Assembly (NCBI RefSeq): GCF_019656655.1
Contig: NZ_BPMV01000002.1
Span: 992,001 to 1,056,000, forward strand
Length of the DNA: 64,000 nucleotides
Direction of reading: 5' to 3'
Origin: Tsukamurella sp. TY48
Lineage (GTDB): Bacteria; Actinomycetota; Actinomycetes; Mycobacteriales; Mycobacteriaceae
The notes beneath the pieces were generated by a model. That model ran no database searches, was not told the origin of the DNA, and saw only the letters and a program-made list of their open reading frames with translations. Shown here piece by piece: positions 1 to 9,206 of the stretch. The stretch's first letter is position 1, and the number at the start of each line of letters is the position of its first letter. A program made the position numbers and the translations under genes.

Positions 1-1170
1 GTCGACGTAGCTGAGCTTGACCGTCTCGCCCACCTTCACATCGCCCGAGTCCGGGGCCTCCAGGCCGACGATGGTCTTGAACAGCGTGGTCTTACCGACA
101 CCGTTGGGGCCGATCACGCCCACGATGCCGTTGCGCGGCAGGGTGAAGCTGAGGTCCTTGATCAACACGCGGCCGTCGAAGCCCTTGTCCAGGTCGGCGA
201 CCTCGACCACCACGTTGCCCAGACGGGGCGGCGTGGGGATCTGGATCTCCTCGAAGTCGAGCTTGCGGTGCTTCTCGGCCTCGGCGGCCATCTCGTCGTA
301 GCGCTCGAGGCGGGCCTTGTTCTTGGTCTGCCGGGCCTTCGCACCGGAGCGGACCCACGCCAGCTCCTCCTTGAGGCGCTTCTGCAGCTTCTGGTCCTTC
401 TTGCCCTGCACCTCGAGGCGCTCGGCCTTCTTCTCCAGGTAGGTGGAGTAGTTGCCCTCGTAGCCGTGCAGCTTCCCGCGCTCGACCTCGCAGATCCACT
501 GCGCCACGTGGTCGAGGAAGTACCGGTCGTGGGTCACGGCGAGGACGGCGCCGGGGTAGCTGGCGAGGTGCTGCTCGAGCCACAGCACCGACTCGGCGTC
601 CAGGTGGTTGGTGGGCTCGTCGAGGAGCAGTAGGTCGGGCTTGCTGAGCAGCAGCTTGCACAGCGCGACGCGGCGCTTCTCACCACCGGAGAGGTTGGTC
701 ACCTGAGCGTCGCCCGGCGGACAGCGCAGCGCGTCCATGGCCTGATCGATCTGCGAATCGACCTCCCAGGCGTCGACGGCGTCGAGCTGCTCCTGCAGCT
801 TGCCCATCTCCTCCATGAGCTCGTCCGTGTAATCGGTGGCCATGAGCTCGGCCACCTCGTTGTAGCGGCGCAGGTTGACCATCGTCTGGCCCAGGCCGTC
901 CTCGACGTTCTCGCGGACCGTCTTGGTCTCGTCGAGCTGCGGCTCCTGCATCAGGATGCCGACGGTGGCCTCCGGGTCCAGGAAGGCTTCGCCGTTGCTC
1001 GGCTGGTCGAGTCCGGCCATGATCTTGAGGATCGACGACTTGCCCGCACCGTTCGGGCCGACCACGCCGATCTTCGCACCGGGGTAGAACGACATCGTGA
1101 CGTCATCGAGAATGACCTTCTCGCCGTGCGCCTTACGCACCTTCTTCATCGTGTAAATGAACTCAGCCAC
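1..1170 (-). CDS. ettA: Energy-dependent translational throttle protein EttA (ABC-F), 3' end outside window
   Basis: ABC-F ATPase that binds the ribosomal E site and couples translation to ATP/ADP level; cytosolic, not a transporter. The 390 visible residues begin with MAEFIYTMKKV, the usual EttA start, read from a GTG codon at 1170. The first ABC domain is complete, with Walker A GPNGAGKS, signature LSGGEKRR, Walker B LLLLDEPTNHLD and the switch TBHDRYFLD-type segment (here THDRYFLD). It is followed by the arm and the charged linker, then the second Walker A GPNGVGKTT. The remaining third of a usual ~557-residue protein lies before position 1. Identification is firm; only the missing C-terminus prevents checking the second signature. 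Confidence 0.96.
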   Translation of the reverse strand, partial: MAEFIYTMKKVRKAHGEKVILDDVTMSFYPGAKIGVVGPNGAGKSSILKIMAGLDQPSNGEAFLDPEATVGILMQEPQLDETKTVRENVEDGLGQTMVNLRRYNEVAELMATDYTDELMEEMGKLQEQLDAVDAWEVDSQIDQAMDALRCPPGDAQVTNLSGGEKRRVALCKLLLSKPDLLLLDEPTNHLDAESVLWLEQHLASYPGAVLAVTHDRYFLDHVAQWICEVERGKLHGYEGNYSTYLEKKAERLEVQGKKDQKLQKRLKEELAWVRSGAKARQTKNKARLERYDEMAAEAEKHRKLDFEEIQIPTPPRLGNVVVEVADLDKGFDGRVLIKDLSFTLPRNGIVGVIGPNGVGKTTLFKTIVGLEAPDSGDVKVGETVKLSYVD

Positions 1171-1452
1171 AGTCCCTGCCCTGTCTCACGCGAATACTGC
1201 CACCGGGGTGCCGGGGGCAAACGTCTCCAGCCTACCGACTCCCCCGGCGTCGTCCACACCGGCCGAGGCGTGCCGTCAGTCGCGCGAGCGTACCGCCGCG
1301 GCGACACGCTCGCCCGCGATCACGACCGCCATTGCTTCGCATTGTGAATTTTCGGTGCCGATTTCGCTCACACCGCGGGGCGCACGGGCGGGCGGAGGTC
1401 GACACACCGCCGTAACAATGAGGCCGAAACCCGGAAACACCGCGCGGGCACC
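1171..1452. promoter_or_regulatory. Divergent intergenic region, ettA / nitrate reductase
   Basis: These 282 bases separate two divergent genes and should hold both promoters. I see a GTAAC element at 1412-1416 and GAAAC-like repeats after it, reminiscent of GlnR half sites. Their spacing does not fit the usual AC-N9-AC arrangement, so I do not call a GlnR box. No small gene is convincing here. Confidence 0.4.
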
Positions 1453-4400
1453 GTGTGCGATATGGACATCGACACGGTGTGCGGGTACTGCGGGGTGGGC
1501 TGTGGCCTCACACTGCAAGTACGCGACGGCGTGGTCACCAAGTCCTTCGGCACGCCGAGCCATCCGGCGAACCGCGGCCGCCTGTGCACGAAGGGCAGCA
1601 CCACCGTCGATCTGCTGACGGCCGGGGGCCGGCAGGCCCGCGCCGAGATGCGCGGGACCCGTGACGACGCCCGGGGCACCGTCGCCCTCGACGAGGCGAT
1701 CGCCGCGACCGGGCGCCGCCTGCGCGCGATCCGGGACGAGCACGGGCCGGACGCGATCGCCCTCTACGTGAGCGGCCAGATGACGCTGGAGGCGCAGTAC
1801 CTCGCCACCAAGCTCGCCAAGGGCTTCCTGCGCACGCAGTGGATCGAATCGAACTCACGGCTGTGCATGGCCAGCGCGGGCACCGGATACAAGCAGTCGC
1901 TCGGCGCCGACGGGCCGCCCGGCAGCTACGACGACCTCGACCACGCCGACGTCTTCCTGGTGATGGGCGCCAACATGGCGGACTGCCATCCCATCCTGTA
2001 CCTGCGGATGATGGACCGGGTCAAGGCCGGGGCGAAGCTGATCGTGGTGGACCCGCGGCGCACGGCGACCGCTGCGAAGGCCGACCTGCACCTGCCGATC
2101 CGTCCGGGCACCGACCTCGCGCTGCTCAACGGGCTGCTCGCGCTGATGGTCGGCAAGGGCGCCGTGGACCGGGATTTCGTCGACCGGTACACCGAGGGCT
2201 GGGACGCTATGCCACCGCTCCTCGAGGAGTATCCCCTCGATCGCGTCGCCGAGATCACCGGTCTCGCCGCCGCCGACATCGATGCCGCCGCCGAGCTCAT
2301 CGCGGGGGCTGCGAACTGGACCAGCCTCTGGACGATGGGCCTGAACCAGTCCACCCACGGCACCTGGAACACCGTCGCCCTGTGCAACCTGCACCTGGCG
2401 ACGGGCGCGATCTGCCGCACCGGTTCTGGACCGTTCTCACTGACCGGGCAACCGAACGCCATGGGTGGCCGCGAGATGGGCTACATGGGGCCGGGCCTTC
2501 CGGGCCAGCGCAGCGCCCTCGACGACGGCGACCGTGCGCACGTCGAGGAACTGTGGGGCCTGCCGGCGGGCACCATCCGGACCGAGGCGGGCACCGGCAC
2601 CGTCGAGATGTACCGCGAGATGGCCGCGGGAAACATCAAGGCGGCGTGGATCATCTGCACCAATCCGGTGGCGTCGATGGCGAACCGGTCCACCGTGATC
2701 GACGCGCTCCGATCCGTCGACCTGGTGGTGGTGCAGGACGCGTACACCGGGACGGAGACGGCGGAGTACGCCGATGTGGTGCTGCCCGCGGCGCTGTGGG
2801 CCGAGACCGACGGGGTCATGGTCAATTCCGAGCGCAACCTCACCCGCACCGTCGCCGCGGTCGCGCCGCCCGGGGACGCGCTGCCGGACTGGAAGCTGAT
2901 CTGTCTCGTCGCCGCGGAACTCGGCTACGGCGAGCACTTCGACTACCCCGATGCCGAGGCGGTCTTCGACGAGCTCAAGGCCTTCGACAATCCGCGGACC
3001 GGATGGGACGTGCGGGGAGTCGACCATGCGCGGCTGGAGCAGGGGCCGGTCCAGTGGCCCGCGCCGCCGGGCGCCCCCGACCGCAACCCCATCCGCTACC
3101 TCGATGCCGACCGCGGTCTGCGGTTCGCGACCCCGTCGGGGCGCGCCCGATTCCTGCCGCGCCCCTACCTGCCACCGGCGGAGCTGCCGGACGACGAGTA
3201 CCCGATGCTGCTGACCACCGGCCGGCTCGCGCACCAGTGGCACACCATGACCAAGACCGGCCGCGTCGCCAAGCTCAACCGCCTCAACCCCGCCCCCTTC
3301 CTCCAGCTGCATCCCGAGGACGCGGAGCGGATGGGATTGCGTGCGGGGACGCAGGTGCGGGTGTCCAGCCGGCGCGGCGGTGCCACCCTGCCCGTGGCCG
3401 TCGACGAGGCGGTACGCCCCGGAGTCTGTTTCGCCCCCATGCATTTCGCCGATGCCTTCGGAGAGGAGGTGGCCGTGAACGCGGTGACCAATGACGCCGT
3501 CGATCCCGAGTCGCTGCAGCCCGAATTCAAGGTGAGCGCCGTCGCGCTGACCCCGGTCCCCGCCGAATCGACGACGGCCGCCCCGGACCCGCAACAGCCG
3601 GCCTCGCCCTTGGCGGCGGCGCTCGCGCCGTACACCTCCGGGCCCGGCGAGCTCAGCGCGGAGGCGTCCGGATTCCTCGGTGGCCTCCTCACCGGACTGA
3701 GTGCCGCTCCGCCGTCCGGCGTTCCGACGGTGCCGCACTCGGCGCCCCTCGAACCGATCGCCCGCGCTTGGCTCGAGGGCGTTCTCGCCGGTGTGTACGG
3801 CTCCGCCGCGGACACCGGATCCCCGGACGAGGGTCCTGCCGTCACCATCGTCTGGGCGTCGCAGACCGGGACCGCCGAGGCCTACGCCGCCGACTGCGCT
3901 ACCGCCCTGGCCGGCGCGGGGCTCACCACCACGGTGGTCGGCGCGGAGCTGCTCGCACCGTCCCAGTTGACCGGGACCGTGGTCTTCGTGGTGGCCACCA
4001 CCGGCGATGGCGACGCACCCGACAACGGCGTGGCGCTGTGGGACGCACTCGCTGCGGCCGAACCCGGCGACCTCACCGACCTGCGGTTCTCCGTTCTCGG
4101 TTTCGGGGACCCGTCGTACGCCGACTTCTGTGGCTTCGCCCGCAAGCTGGACGCCCGCTTGGAACATCTCGGGGCCACGCGGATCGCGCCGCGCGCCTCC
4201 TGCGAACCCGACTACGCGGACACCGCCGCGGCGTGGCTCGGCACCGTCACCACCGCGCTCGCCCCGGGAACGGCACCCGCCAGTACCCCGTCCCCGGCGG
4301 ATTCGGCGCCGTCGCGGAACCATCCACTGCGCACCACTCTCCTGGAGTCCGAGCGGCTCTCGGGCCCCGGGTCTGCGAAGGACGTCCGCCGGTTCACCTT

Positions 4401-5379
4401 CGCGCTGCCGGCGTCGGAGCTGCGCTACCGCGCCGGTGACGCGCTCGGCGTGTGGCCGCGGAATTCGGGCGCGATCATCGAGGAGTTCTGCGCCCGCACC
4501 GGAGTCGACCGGGACACCGAGGGGCTCGAGCACAAGGACCTCACCCGGATCACACCGGAGCTCCTGCGGTTCGTGGCGAGCCGGTCCTCCGCGGGCGGCG
4601 AGCTACAGCCGGTGATCGATGAACCCACCCGATTCGCGCAGTGGACCTGGGGCCGCCAGCTCCCCGATCTGCTCGCCGCGCACCCGGTGACCGCGGACGC
4701 CGAGGAGTGGACCGCACTGCTGCGGCCCCTGACTCCCCGGCTGTACTCGATCTCGTCGAGCCCACGGGAGGACCCCGATCGGGTATCGGTGACGGTCTCG
4801 GTGGTCGGCTTCGAGCACGAGGGCGTTCGCCGCGCCGGCGTGTGCTCGTCGCACCTCGCCGGCCTGACGGCGGGTGACGAGGTGCGGGTGTTCGTGCAGC
4901 CGACGCGTGCCTTCCTCCCACCCGACGACCCGCAGGCCCCGGTCATCATGATCGGTCCCGGCACCGGTGTCGCGCCTTTCCGCGGCTTCCTGCGCGATCG
5001 CGCGCACTCCGGCGCGACCGGCCCCAACTGGCTGTTCTTCGGCGAGCAGCACGCCGCCACCGACTTCTACTACCGCGAGGAACTGGACGCATTGACCGCC
5101 GACGGTGTGCTCACCCGCATCGACACGGCCTTCTCGCGGGACACGGCGGAGAAGGTCTACGTGCAGGACCGCATGCGGGAGAACGCCGCCGAGCTGTGGC
5201 GATGGATCCGGAGCGGTGCGTACGTGTACGTCTGCGGCGATGCGAGCCGCATGGCCCGCGATGTGGACGAGGCGTTGCGCGGCATCGTCGCCGAGCACGG
5301 CCACATGGCGCCGCGCAGCGCCGATGCCTACGTGGCGGCGCTCTCGGCCGAGCACCGCTACGTGCGCGACGTCTACTGA
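1453..5379 (+). CDS. Assimilatory nitrate reductase fused to a flavodoxin/FAD/NAD(P)H diflavin reductase
   Basis: Single-chain enzyme expected to take electrons from NAD(P)H through FAD, FMN and one 4Fe-4S cluster to a molybdopterin site that reduces nitrate to nitrite. Residues 10-45 carry the cluster ligands C10, C13, C17 and C45. The NSRLCMASA segment supplies the likely Mo ligand C138, as in NasA/NarB. The MGD-binding C-terminal domain (TTGRLAHQWHTMTKTGR) ends near residue 700. After a Pro/Ala-rich linker, a flavodoxin domain starts near 798 (WASQTGTAEAY). It is followed by a cytochrome-P450-reductase-type FAD domain (RLYSISSSP) and NADP domain (GPGTGVAPFRGF near 1167, YVCGDASRM, terminal AEHRYVRDVY). 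The GTG at 1453 is used; the ATG at 1462 is equally possible, and neither has a clear ribosome site. It lies upstream of nirBD in the same direction. Confidence 0.93.
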   Translation: MCDMDIDTVCGYCGVGCGLTLQVRDGVVTKSFGTPSHPANRGRLCTKGSTTVDLLTAGGRQARAEMRGTRDDARGTVALDEAIAATGRRLRAIRDEHGPDAIALYVSGQMTLEAQYLATKLAKGFLRTQWIESNSRLCMASAGTGYKQSLGADGPPGSYDDLDHADVFLVMGANMADCHPILYLRMMDRVKAGAKLIVVDPRRTATAAKADLHLPIRPGTDLALLNGLLALMVGKGAVDRDFVDRYTEGWDAMPPLLEEYPLDRVAEITGLAAADIDAAAELIAGAANWTSLWTMGLNQSTHGTWNTVALCNLHLATGAICRTGSGPFSLTGQPNAMGGREMGYMGPGLPGQRSALDDGDRAHVEELWGLPAGTIRTEAGTGTVEMYREMAAGNIKAAWIICTNPVASMANRSTVIDALRSVDLVVVQDAYTGTETAEYADVVLPAALWAETDGVMVNSERNLTRTVAAVAPPGDALPDWKLICLVAAELGYGEHFDYPDAEAVFDELKAFDNPRTGWDVRGVDHARLEQGPVQWPAPPGAPDRNPIRYLDADRGLRFATPSGRARFLPRPYLPPAELPDDEYPMLLTTGRLAHQWHTMTKTGRVAKLNRLNPAPFLQLHPEDAERMGLRAGTQVRVSSRRGGATLPVAVDEAVRPGVCFAPMHFADAFGEEVAVNAVTNDAVDPESLQPEFKVSAVALTPVPAESTTAAPDPQQPASPLAAALAPYTSGPGELSAEASGFLGGLLTGLSAAPPSGVPTVPHSAPLEPIARAWLEGVLAGVYGSAADTGSPDEGPAVTIVWASQTGTAEAYAADCATALAGAGLTTTVVGAELLAPSQLTGTVVFVVATTGDGDAPDNGVALWDALAAAEPGDLTDLRFSVLGFGDPSYADFCGFARKLDARLEHLGATRIAPRASCEPDYADTAAAWLGTVTTALAPGTAPASTPSPADSAPSRNHPLRTTLLESERLSGPGSAKDVRRFTFALPASELRYRAGDALGVWPRNSGAIIEEFCARTGVDRDTEGLEHKDLTRITPELLRFVASRSSAGGELQPVIDEPTRFAQWTWGRQLPDLLAAHPVTADAEEWTALLRPLTPRLYSISSSPREDPDRVSVTVSVVGFEHEGVRRAGVCSSHLAGLTAGDEVRVFVQPTRAFLPPDDPQAPVIMIGPGTGVAPFRGFLRDRAHSGATGPNWLFFGEQHAATDFYYREELDALTADGVLTRIDTAFSRDTAEKVYVQDRMRENAAELWRWIRSGAYVYVCGDASRMARDVDEALRGIVAEHGHMAPRSADAYVAALSAEHRYVRDVY

Positions 5380-5382
5380 CAG

Positions 5383-5410
5383 CTCACACCGCGGAAGCGG
5401 CGGGTGTGAG
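5383..5410 (+). terminator. Hairpin after the nitrate reductase gene
   Basis: CTCACACC (5383-5390) pairs perfectly with GGTGTGAG (5403-5410) just after the stop codon. There is no T run, so it may be a weak or Rho-assisted terminator, or a processing/stability element between this gene and nirB 137 bases downstream. Confidence 0.45.
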
Positions 5411-5516
5411 GAAGCCGTGACGGCGGCGCAACGCGACAGAACCCGCGCGCAACACCCGCTCCATAGCGTGGCTTCCATCAGCTTCGGGCAATCGATCCCG
5501 GCGAGAGGAGACTCGA

Positions 5517-8066
5517 ATGAACGCCCCGCGCACAGTGGTCGTGGTGGGACACGGCATGGTCAGCCACCGCTTCGTCGAGGCACTGCGAGCCCGCGACGGC
5601 GGCGGCGAGTGGCGCGTCGTGGTCTTCGGCGAGGAGGCCGACGCCGCCTACGACCGCGTGGGCCTCACCTCGTACGTCGGCGAGTGGGACCGGAGCGCAT
5701 TGGCGCTGTCCGGCAACGACTACGCCGGCGACGACCTGGTGGATGTCCGGCTCGGAAGCCGGATCGCGGCGATCGACCGGGCGGCGAAGACGGTCACCAC
5801 GGAGTCGGGCGAGACCACGTCGTACGACGCCCTCGTCCTGGCCACCGGTTCGTACGCCTTCGTGCCGCCGGTTCCGGGCCACGATCTGCCGGGTTGCCAC
5901 GTGTACCGCACCCTCGACGATCTCGACGCCATCCGCGCCGACGCGAACGCCGCCGTGGACCGCTCCGACGGTGCCGTGGGCATCGTGGTCGGCGGCGGAC
6001 TCCTGGGCCTGGAGGCGGCCAATGCCCTGCGCACGCTGGGCCTGCGCCCACGGGTCGTCGAGGTCAACCCGCGTCTGATGCCGCAGCAGGTGGATTCCGG
6101 TGGCGGCGAGCACCTGGCCCGGATGATCGCGGACCTCGGCATCGACATCAGCCTGTCGTCCGGCACCACTGAGATCGCCGCCGCCGAGCACGGGTTGGCG
6201 GTCACGCTCAAGGACGAATCCGTGATCGACGCCGCCGTCGTGGTTTTCGCCGCGGGCGTGCGGCCCCGCGACGAGCTGGCCCGCGACGCGGGCATCGTGG
6301 TGGGCGAGCGCGGCGGTGTCATCACCGACCTCAGTTGCGTCACCTCCGATCCGGCCGTCTACGCGATCGGCGAGGTCGCCGCGATCGAGGGCCGCTGCTA
6401 CGGCCTGGTGGGCCCCGGTTACGCCTCCGCCGAGGTGGTGGCCGATCGCCTACTCGGTGGCGATGCGCAGTTCCCCGGCGCCGACATGTCCACCAAGCTC
6501 AAGCTTCTCGGTGTCGATGTGGCCAGCTTCGGCGACGCGCACGGCACCACCGAGGGCGCGCTGGACGTGGTGGTCAGCGATCCCATCGGCGGTACCTACG
6601 CCAAGTTGGTGCTCTCCGACGATGCCTCCACCCTGCTCGGCGGCGTGCTCGTGGGCGACGCCTCGCAGTACGGCGTGCTGCGTCCGCTGGTCGGATCGTC
6701 GCTGCCCGGCGATCCCGTGTCGCTGATCGCACCGTCGAGCGGCGACTCCCCCGGTATCGGCGTGGGTGCGCTGCCCGACGCGGCGCAGATCTGTTCGTGC
6801 AACGACGTCACCAAGGGCACGTTGTGCGCCGCGATCGCCGACGGCTCGTGCACCGTGGCCGAGCTCAAGGGGTGCACCGGTGCGGGTACCTCCTGCGGTT
6901 CGTGCGTGCCCCTGCTCTCGCAGCTCCTCGAAGCCGAGGGCGTTTCCGTCTCGAAGTCGCTGTGCGAGCACTTCTCCCAGTCCCGCGCCGAACTCTTCGA
7001 GTTGGTCCAGGCGAGCGGCATCCGCACCTTCTCCGGCCTGATCGAGCGGTTCGGCTCGGGCACGGGCTGCGATATCTGCAAGCCGACTGTGGCCTCCATC
7101 CTCGCGTCCACGAGCTCCGACCACATCCTCGAGGGCGAGCAGGCCTCGTTGCAGGACAGCAACGATCACTTCCTGGCGAACATCCAGCGCAACGGCACCT
7201 ACTCGGTGGTGCCGCGGATGCCCGGCGGCGATGTCACCGCGGAGCAGCTCATCGTGATCGGCGAGATCGCGCGGGACTTCGGGCTCTACACCAAGATCAC
7301 CGGCGGTCAGCGGATCGACATGTTCGGTGCCACGGTCGACCAGCTGCCGCTGATCTGGCGCCGGCTGGTGGACGCGGGCATGGAATCCGGCCAGGCCTAC
7401 GGCAAGTCGCTGCGCACCGTGAAGAGCTGCGTGGGCAGCGATTGGTGCCGGTACGGCCAGCAGGATTCGGTGCAGATGGCGATCGACCTGGAGCTGCGGT
7501 ATCGCGGCCTGCGCTCGCCGCACAAGATCAAGATGGGCGTCTCCGGTTGCGCGCGCGAATGCGCGGAGGCCCGCGGTAAGGACGTGGGCGTGATCGCCAC
7601 CGAGACCGGATGGAACCTGTACGTCGGTGGTAACGGCGGTATGACTCCGAAGCACGCGCAGTTGCTGGCGGGCGACCTCGACCGCGAGACACTGATCAAA
7701 TACGTCGACCGGTTCCTCATGTACTACATCCGCACAGCGGACCGGCTCCAGCGCACGGCGCCCTGGGTGGAGGCCCTCGACGGCGGCATGGACCGGCTGC
7801 GCGCGGTCGTGATCGACGACGCCCTCGGCCTCAACGCCGATTTCGAGGCCACGGTCGAGCGGCACGTGGACGGCTACGGCTGCGAATGGAAGGGCGTGCT
7901 CGACGATCCCGACAAGCTCGCCCGGTTCGTGTCCTTCGTCAACGCCCCCGGCGCTCCCGATCCCACCGTGGAGTTCGGCGAGAAGAACGGCCGCAAGGTC
8001 CCCGTCCTCATGGGGACGCCTGCGTTCCCCGCCCGCAAGCCCTCGCTCACCGCACAGGAGGCCTGA
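5517..8066 (+). CDS. nirB: Nitrite reductase (NAD(P)H), large subunit
   Basis: Reduces nitrite to ammonium with six electrons from NAD(P)H; cytosolic siroheme enzyme. The N-terminal half is a FAD/NAD(P)H pyridine-nucleotide oxidoreductase (VVVGHGMVSHRF; second dinucleotide site VVGGGLLGLEAANAL). A BFD-like 2Fe-2S domain follows, with cysteines in ICSCNDVTKG and CTGAGTSCGSC. The C-terminal ferredoxin-like and siroheme/4Fe-4S domains carry the cluster ligands in KSCVGSDWCRYG and SGCARECAEARGKDVG. The 849-residue length is normal. A strong ribosome site (GAGAGGAG) sits before ATG 5517. nirD starts one base after the stop, so the two are co-translated. Confidence 0.98.
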   Translation: MNAPRTVVVVGHGMVSHRFVEALRARDGGGEWRVVVFGEEADAAYDRVGLTSYVGEWDRSALALSGNDYAGDDLVDVRLGSRIAAIDRAAKTVTTESGETTSYDALVLATGSYAFVPPVPGHDLPGCHVYRTLDDLDAIRADANAAVDRSDGAVGIVVGGGLLGLEAANALRTLGLRPRVVEVNPRLMPQQVDSGGGEHLARMIADLGIDISLSSGTTEIAAAEHGLAVTLKDESVIDAAVVVFAAGVRPRDELARDAGIVVGERGGVITDLSCVTSDPAVYAIGEVAAIEGRCYGLVGPGYASAEVVADRLLGGDAQFPGADMSTKLKLLGVDVASFGDAHGTTEGALDVVVSDPIGGTYAKLVLSDDASTLLGGVLVGDASQYGVLRPLVGSSLPGDPVSLIAPSSGDSPGIGVGALPDAAQICSCNDVTKGTLCAAIADGSCTVAELKGCTGAGTSCGSCVPLLSQLLEAEGVSVSKSLCEHFSQSRAELFELVQASGIRTFSGLIERFGSGTGCDICKPTVASILASTSSDHILEGEQASLQDSNDHFLANIQRNGTYSVVPRMPGGDVTAEQLIVIGEIARDFGLYTKITGGQRIDMFGATVDQLPLIWRRLVDAGMESGQAYGKSLRTVKSCVGSDWCRYGQQDSVQMAIDLELRYRGLRSPHKIKMGVSGCARECAEARGKDVGVIATETGWNLYVGGNGGMTPKHAQLLAGDLDRETLIKYVDRFLMYYIRTADRLQRTAPWVEALDGGMDRLRAVVIDDALGLNADFEATVERHVDGYGCEWKGVLDDPDKLARFVSFVNAPGAPDPTVEFGEKNGRKVPVLMGTPAFPARKPSLTAQEA

Positions 8067-8067
8067 G

Positions 8068-8478
8068 ATGACCACGGTTCCGTTCGATCTGCATCGGTGG
8101 ACCCGCGATTGGACCGCCGCCTGCCGGGTGAGCCGCCTCGAACCCCTGCGCGGCGTGGCGGTGCTGCTGCCCGACGGTGCGCAGGTGGCCCTGTTCCGGC
8201 TCGCGGACGACAGCATCCGGGCGATCGGCAACATCGACCCGATCGGTCGCGCCGCGGTCCTGTCCCGCGGGATCGTCGGCGATCGCGGCGGCTTCCCGGT
8301 GGTGCAGTCGCCGCTCAAGAAGCAGGCCTTCAGCCTGCTGGACGGTCGTTGCCTGGACGCACCCGGCGTCTCGATCCCGGTCTACGACACACGGATCTCC
8401 CTGGACGGCACCGTCTTCGTCGCCAACTCGCCCGAGATCCGGTTCGGCTACCGGGCGCCTCGGCCGGAGTCCGCGTAG
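8068..8478 (+). CDS. nirD: Nitrite reductase (NAD(P)H), small subunit
   Basis: Partner of NirB in cytosolic nitrite reduction. The 136 residues have the Rieske-like beta fold pattern of NirD (VALFRLADDSIRAIGNIDPIG, later FPVVQSPLKKQAFSLLDGRCLD) but lack the paired Cys-His cluster ligands of true Rieske proteins, as is known for NirD. It begins one base after nirB. Its last 31 bases overlap the end of the convergent chelatase gene, so both transcripts run through each other's 3' coding end. Confidence 0.95.
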   Translation: MTTVPFDLHRWTRDWTAACRVSRLEPLRGVAVLLPDGAQVALFRLADDSIRAIGNIDPIGRAAVLSRGIVGDRGGFPVVQSPLKKQAFSLLDGRCLDAPGVSIPVYDTRISLDGTVFVANSPEIRFGYRAPRPESA

Positions 8479-9194
8479 TCGCTGCCCAGCCCGCGCGTGC
8501 CCGTGACGGCGAATCCCGCGAGCCGGCGGCGCAGCACCGCCAGGCGCACCACCGCGGGATGCAGCCCGAGGGGCTCGGCCACCACATCGGCCCCTGATTC
8601 ACGCAGACGTTGCTGGAACAGCCCCTCCGCCAACAGGTACGACGCCACGGCGACCGTGCGCGCACCGTCGGCGCGCACCCGGGAGACCACCTCCGGCACG
8701 CAGGCGTAGCCCGAACCGTCCTTCGGCGGCGAGGCGAAGGCGATGGAGACGCGGCTTCCCACCAGCGCCGACAGCATCGCGGCCATGGCCCGGATCTGGC
8801 CCTGCGCCTGCGGGTCCCGAGTCCCGGCAGCGGCCATCACCACCGCATCGCCGCGACGCCAACCTGCATCGATCAGGCGGCCGAGCATCGCGCGAGCGAG
8901 TTCGGGAGACGGGCCGAGCGCGTCCGTGACGGTGACCGCCCGGTGACCGGACTCCGCCACCTCCCGCGGCAGATCGTGCTGCACGTGGAACCCGCTGGAC
9001 AGGAACGCCGGCACCACCACCGTGGGTTCGTCGTCGAGACCGGCGAGCACCTCCCTCGGGGTGGGGCCGAGCACATCGACGAAGGCCACCCGCACCGGTT
9101 CGGCGAGCCGGTCGGCCATCGCGGCCGCGAGGTCACCGATCATCGCGACGCCGTGTGCGCTGCGCGTGCCGTGCGCCACGAGGAGGGTTCCCAT
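8448..9194 (-). CDS. Sirohydrochlorin chelatase-like (CbiX-type) protein
   Basis: Class II chelatase family; the likely job is ferrochelation of sirohydrochlorin to siroheme, needed by NirB. The protein opens with LLVAHGTRSAHG, containing the family's metal-site histidine, and has SSGFHVQHDLP in the first repeat and a second half-repeat from about residue 120 (VMAAAGTRDPQAQ, ASYLLAEGLFQQRL). The 248-residue length matches the two-repeat CbiX-like proteins beside nirBD in mycobacteria (Rv0259c type, from recall). It lies 12 bases after the HemD-like gene, in the same operon. The second repeat lacks the AHG motif, so only the first half has the full site. The function is inferred from family and position. 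Confidence 0.82.
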   Translation of the reverse strand: MGTLLVAHGTRSAHGVAMIGDLAAAMADRLAEPVRVAFVDVLGPTPREVLAGLDDEPTVVVPAFLSSGFHVQHDLPREVAESGHRAVTVTDALGPSPELARAMLGRLIDAGWRRGDAVVMAAAGTRDPQAQGQIRAMAAMLSALVGSRVSIAFASPPKDGSGYACVPEVVSRVRADGARTVAVASYLLAEGLFQQRLRESGADVVAEPLGLHPAVVRLAVLRRRLAGFAVTGTRGLGSDYADSGRGAR

Positions 9195-9206
9195 GTCGTG
9201 CTCCTG

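Noticed and set aside
1412-1435. Possible GlnR box before the nitrate reductase gene
   Set aside because: GTAAC and GAAAC elements are present but 9 bases apart where the consensus needs 6. It is not enough to call.
2437-4533. Long open frame (698 codons) on the minus strand inside the nitrate reductase gene
   Set aside because: Composition is Arg/Gly/His-rich with no recognisable motif, and the plus strand encodes an intact multi-domain enzyme. High-GC shadow frame.
8068-8478. Rieske ferredoxin
   Set aside because: The fold resembles Rieske proteins but the Cys-His ligand pairs are absent; NirD fits length and context.
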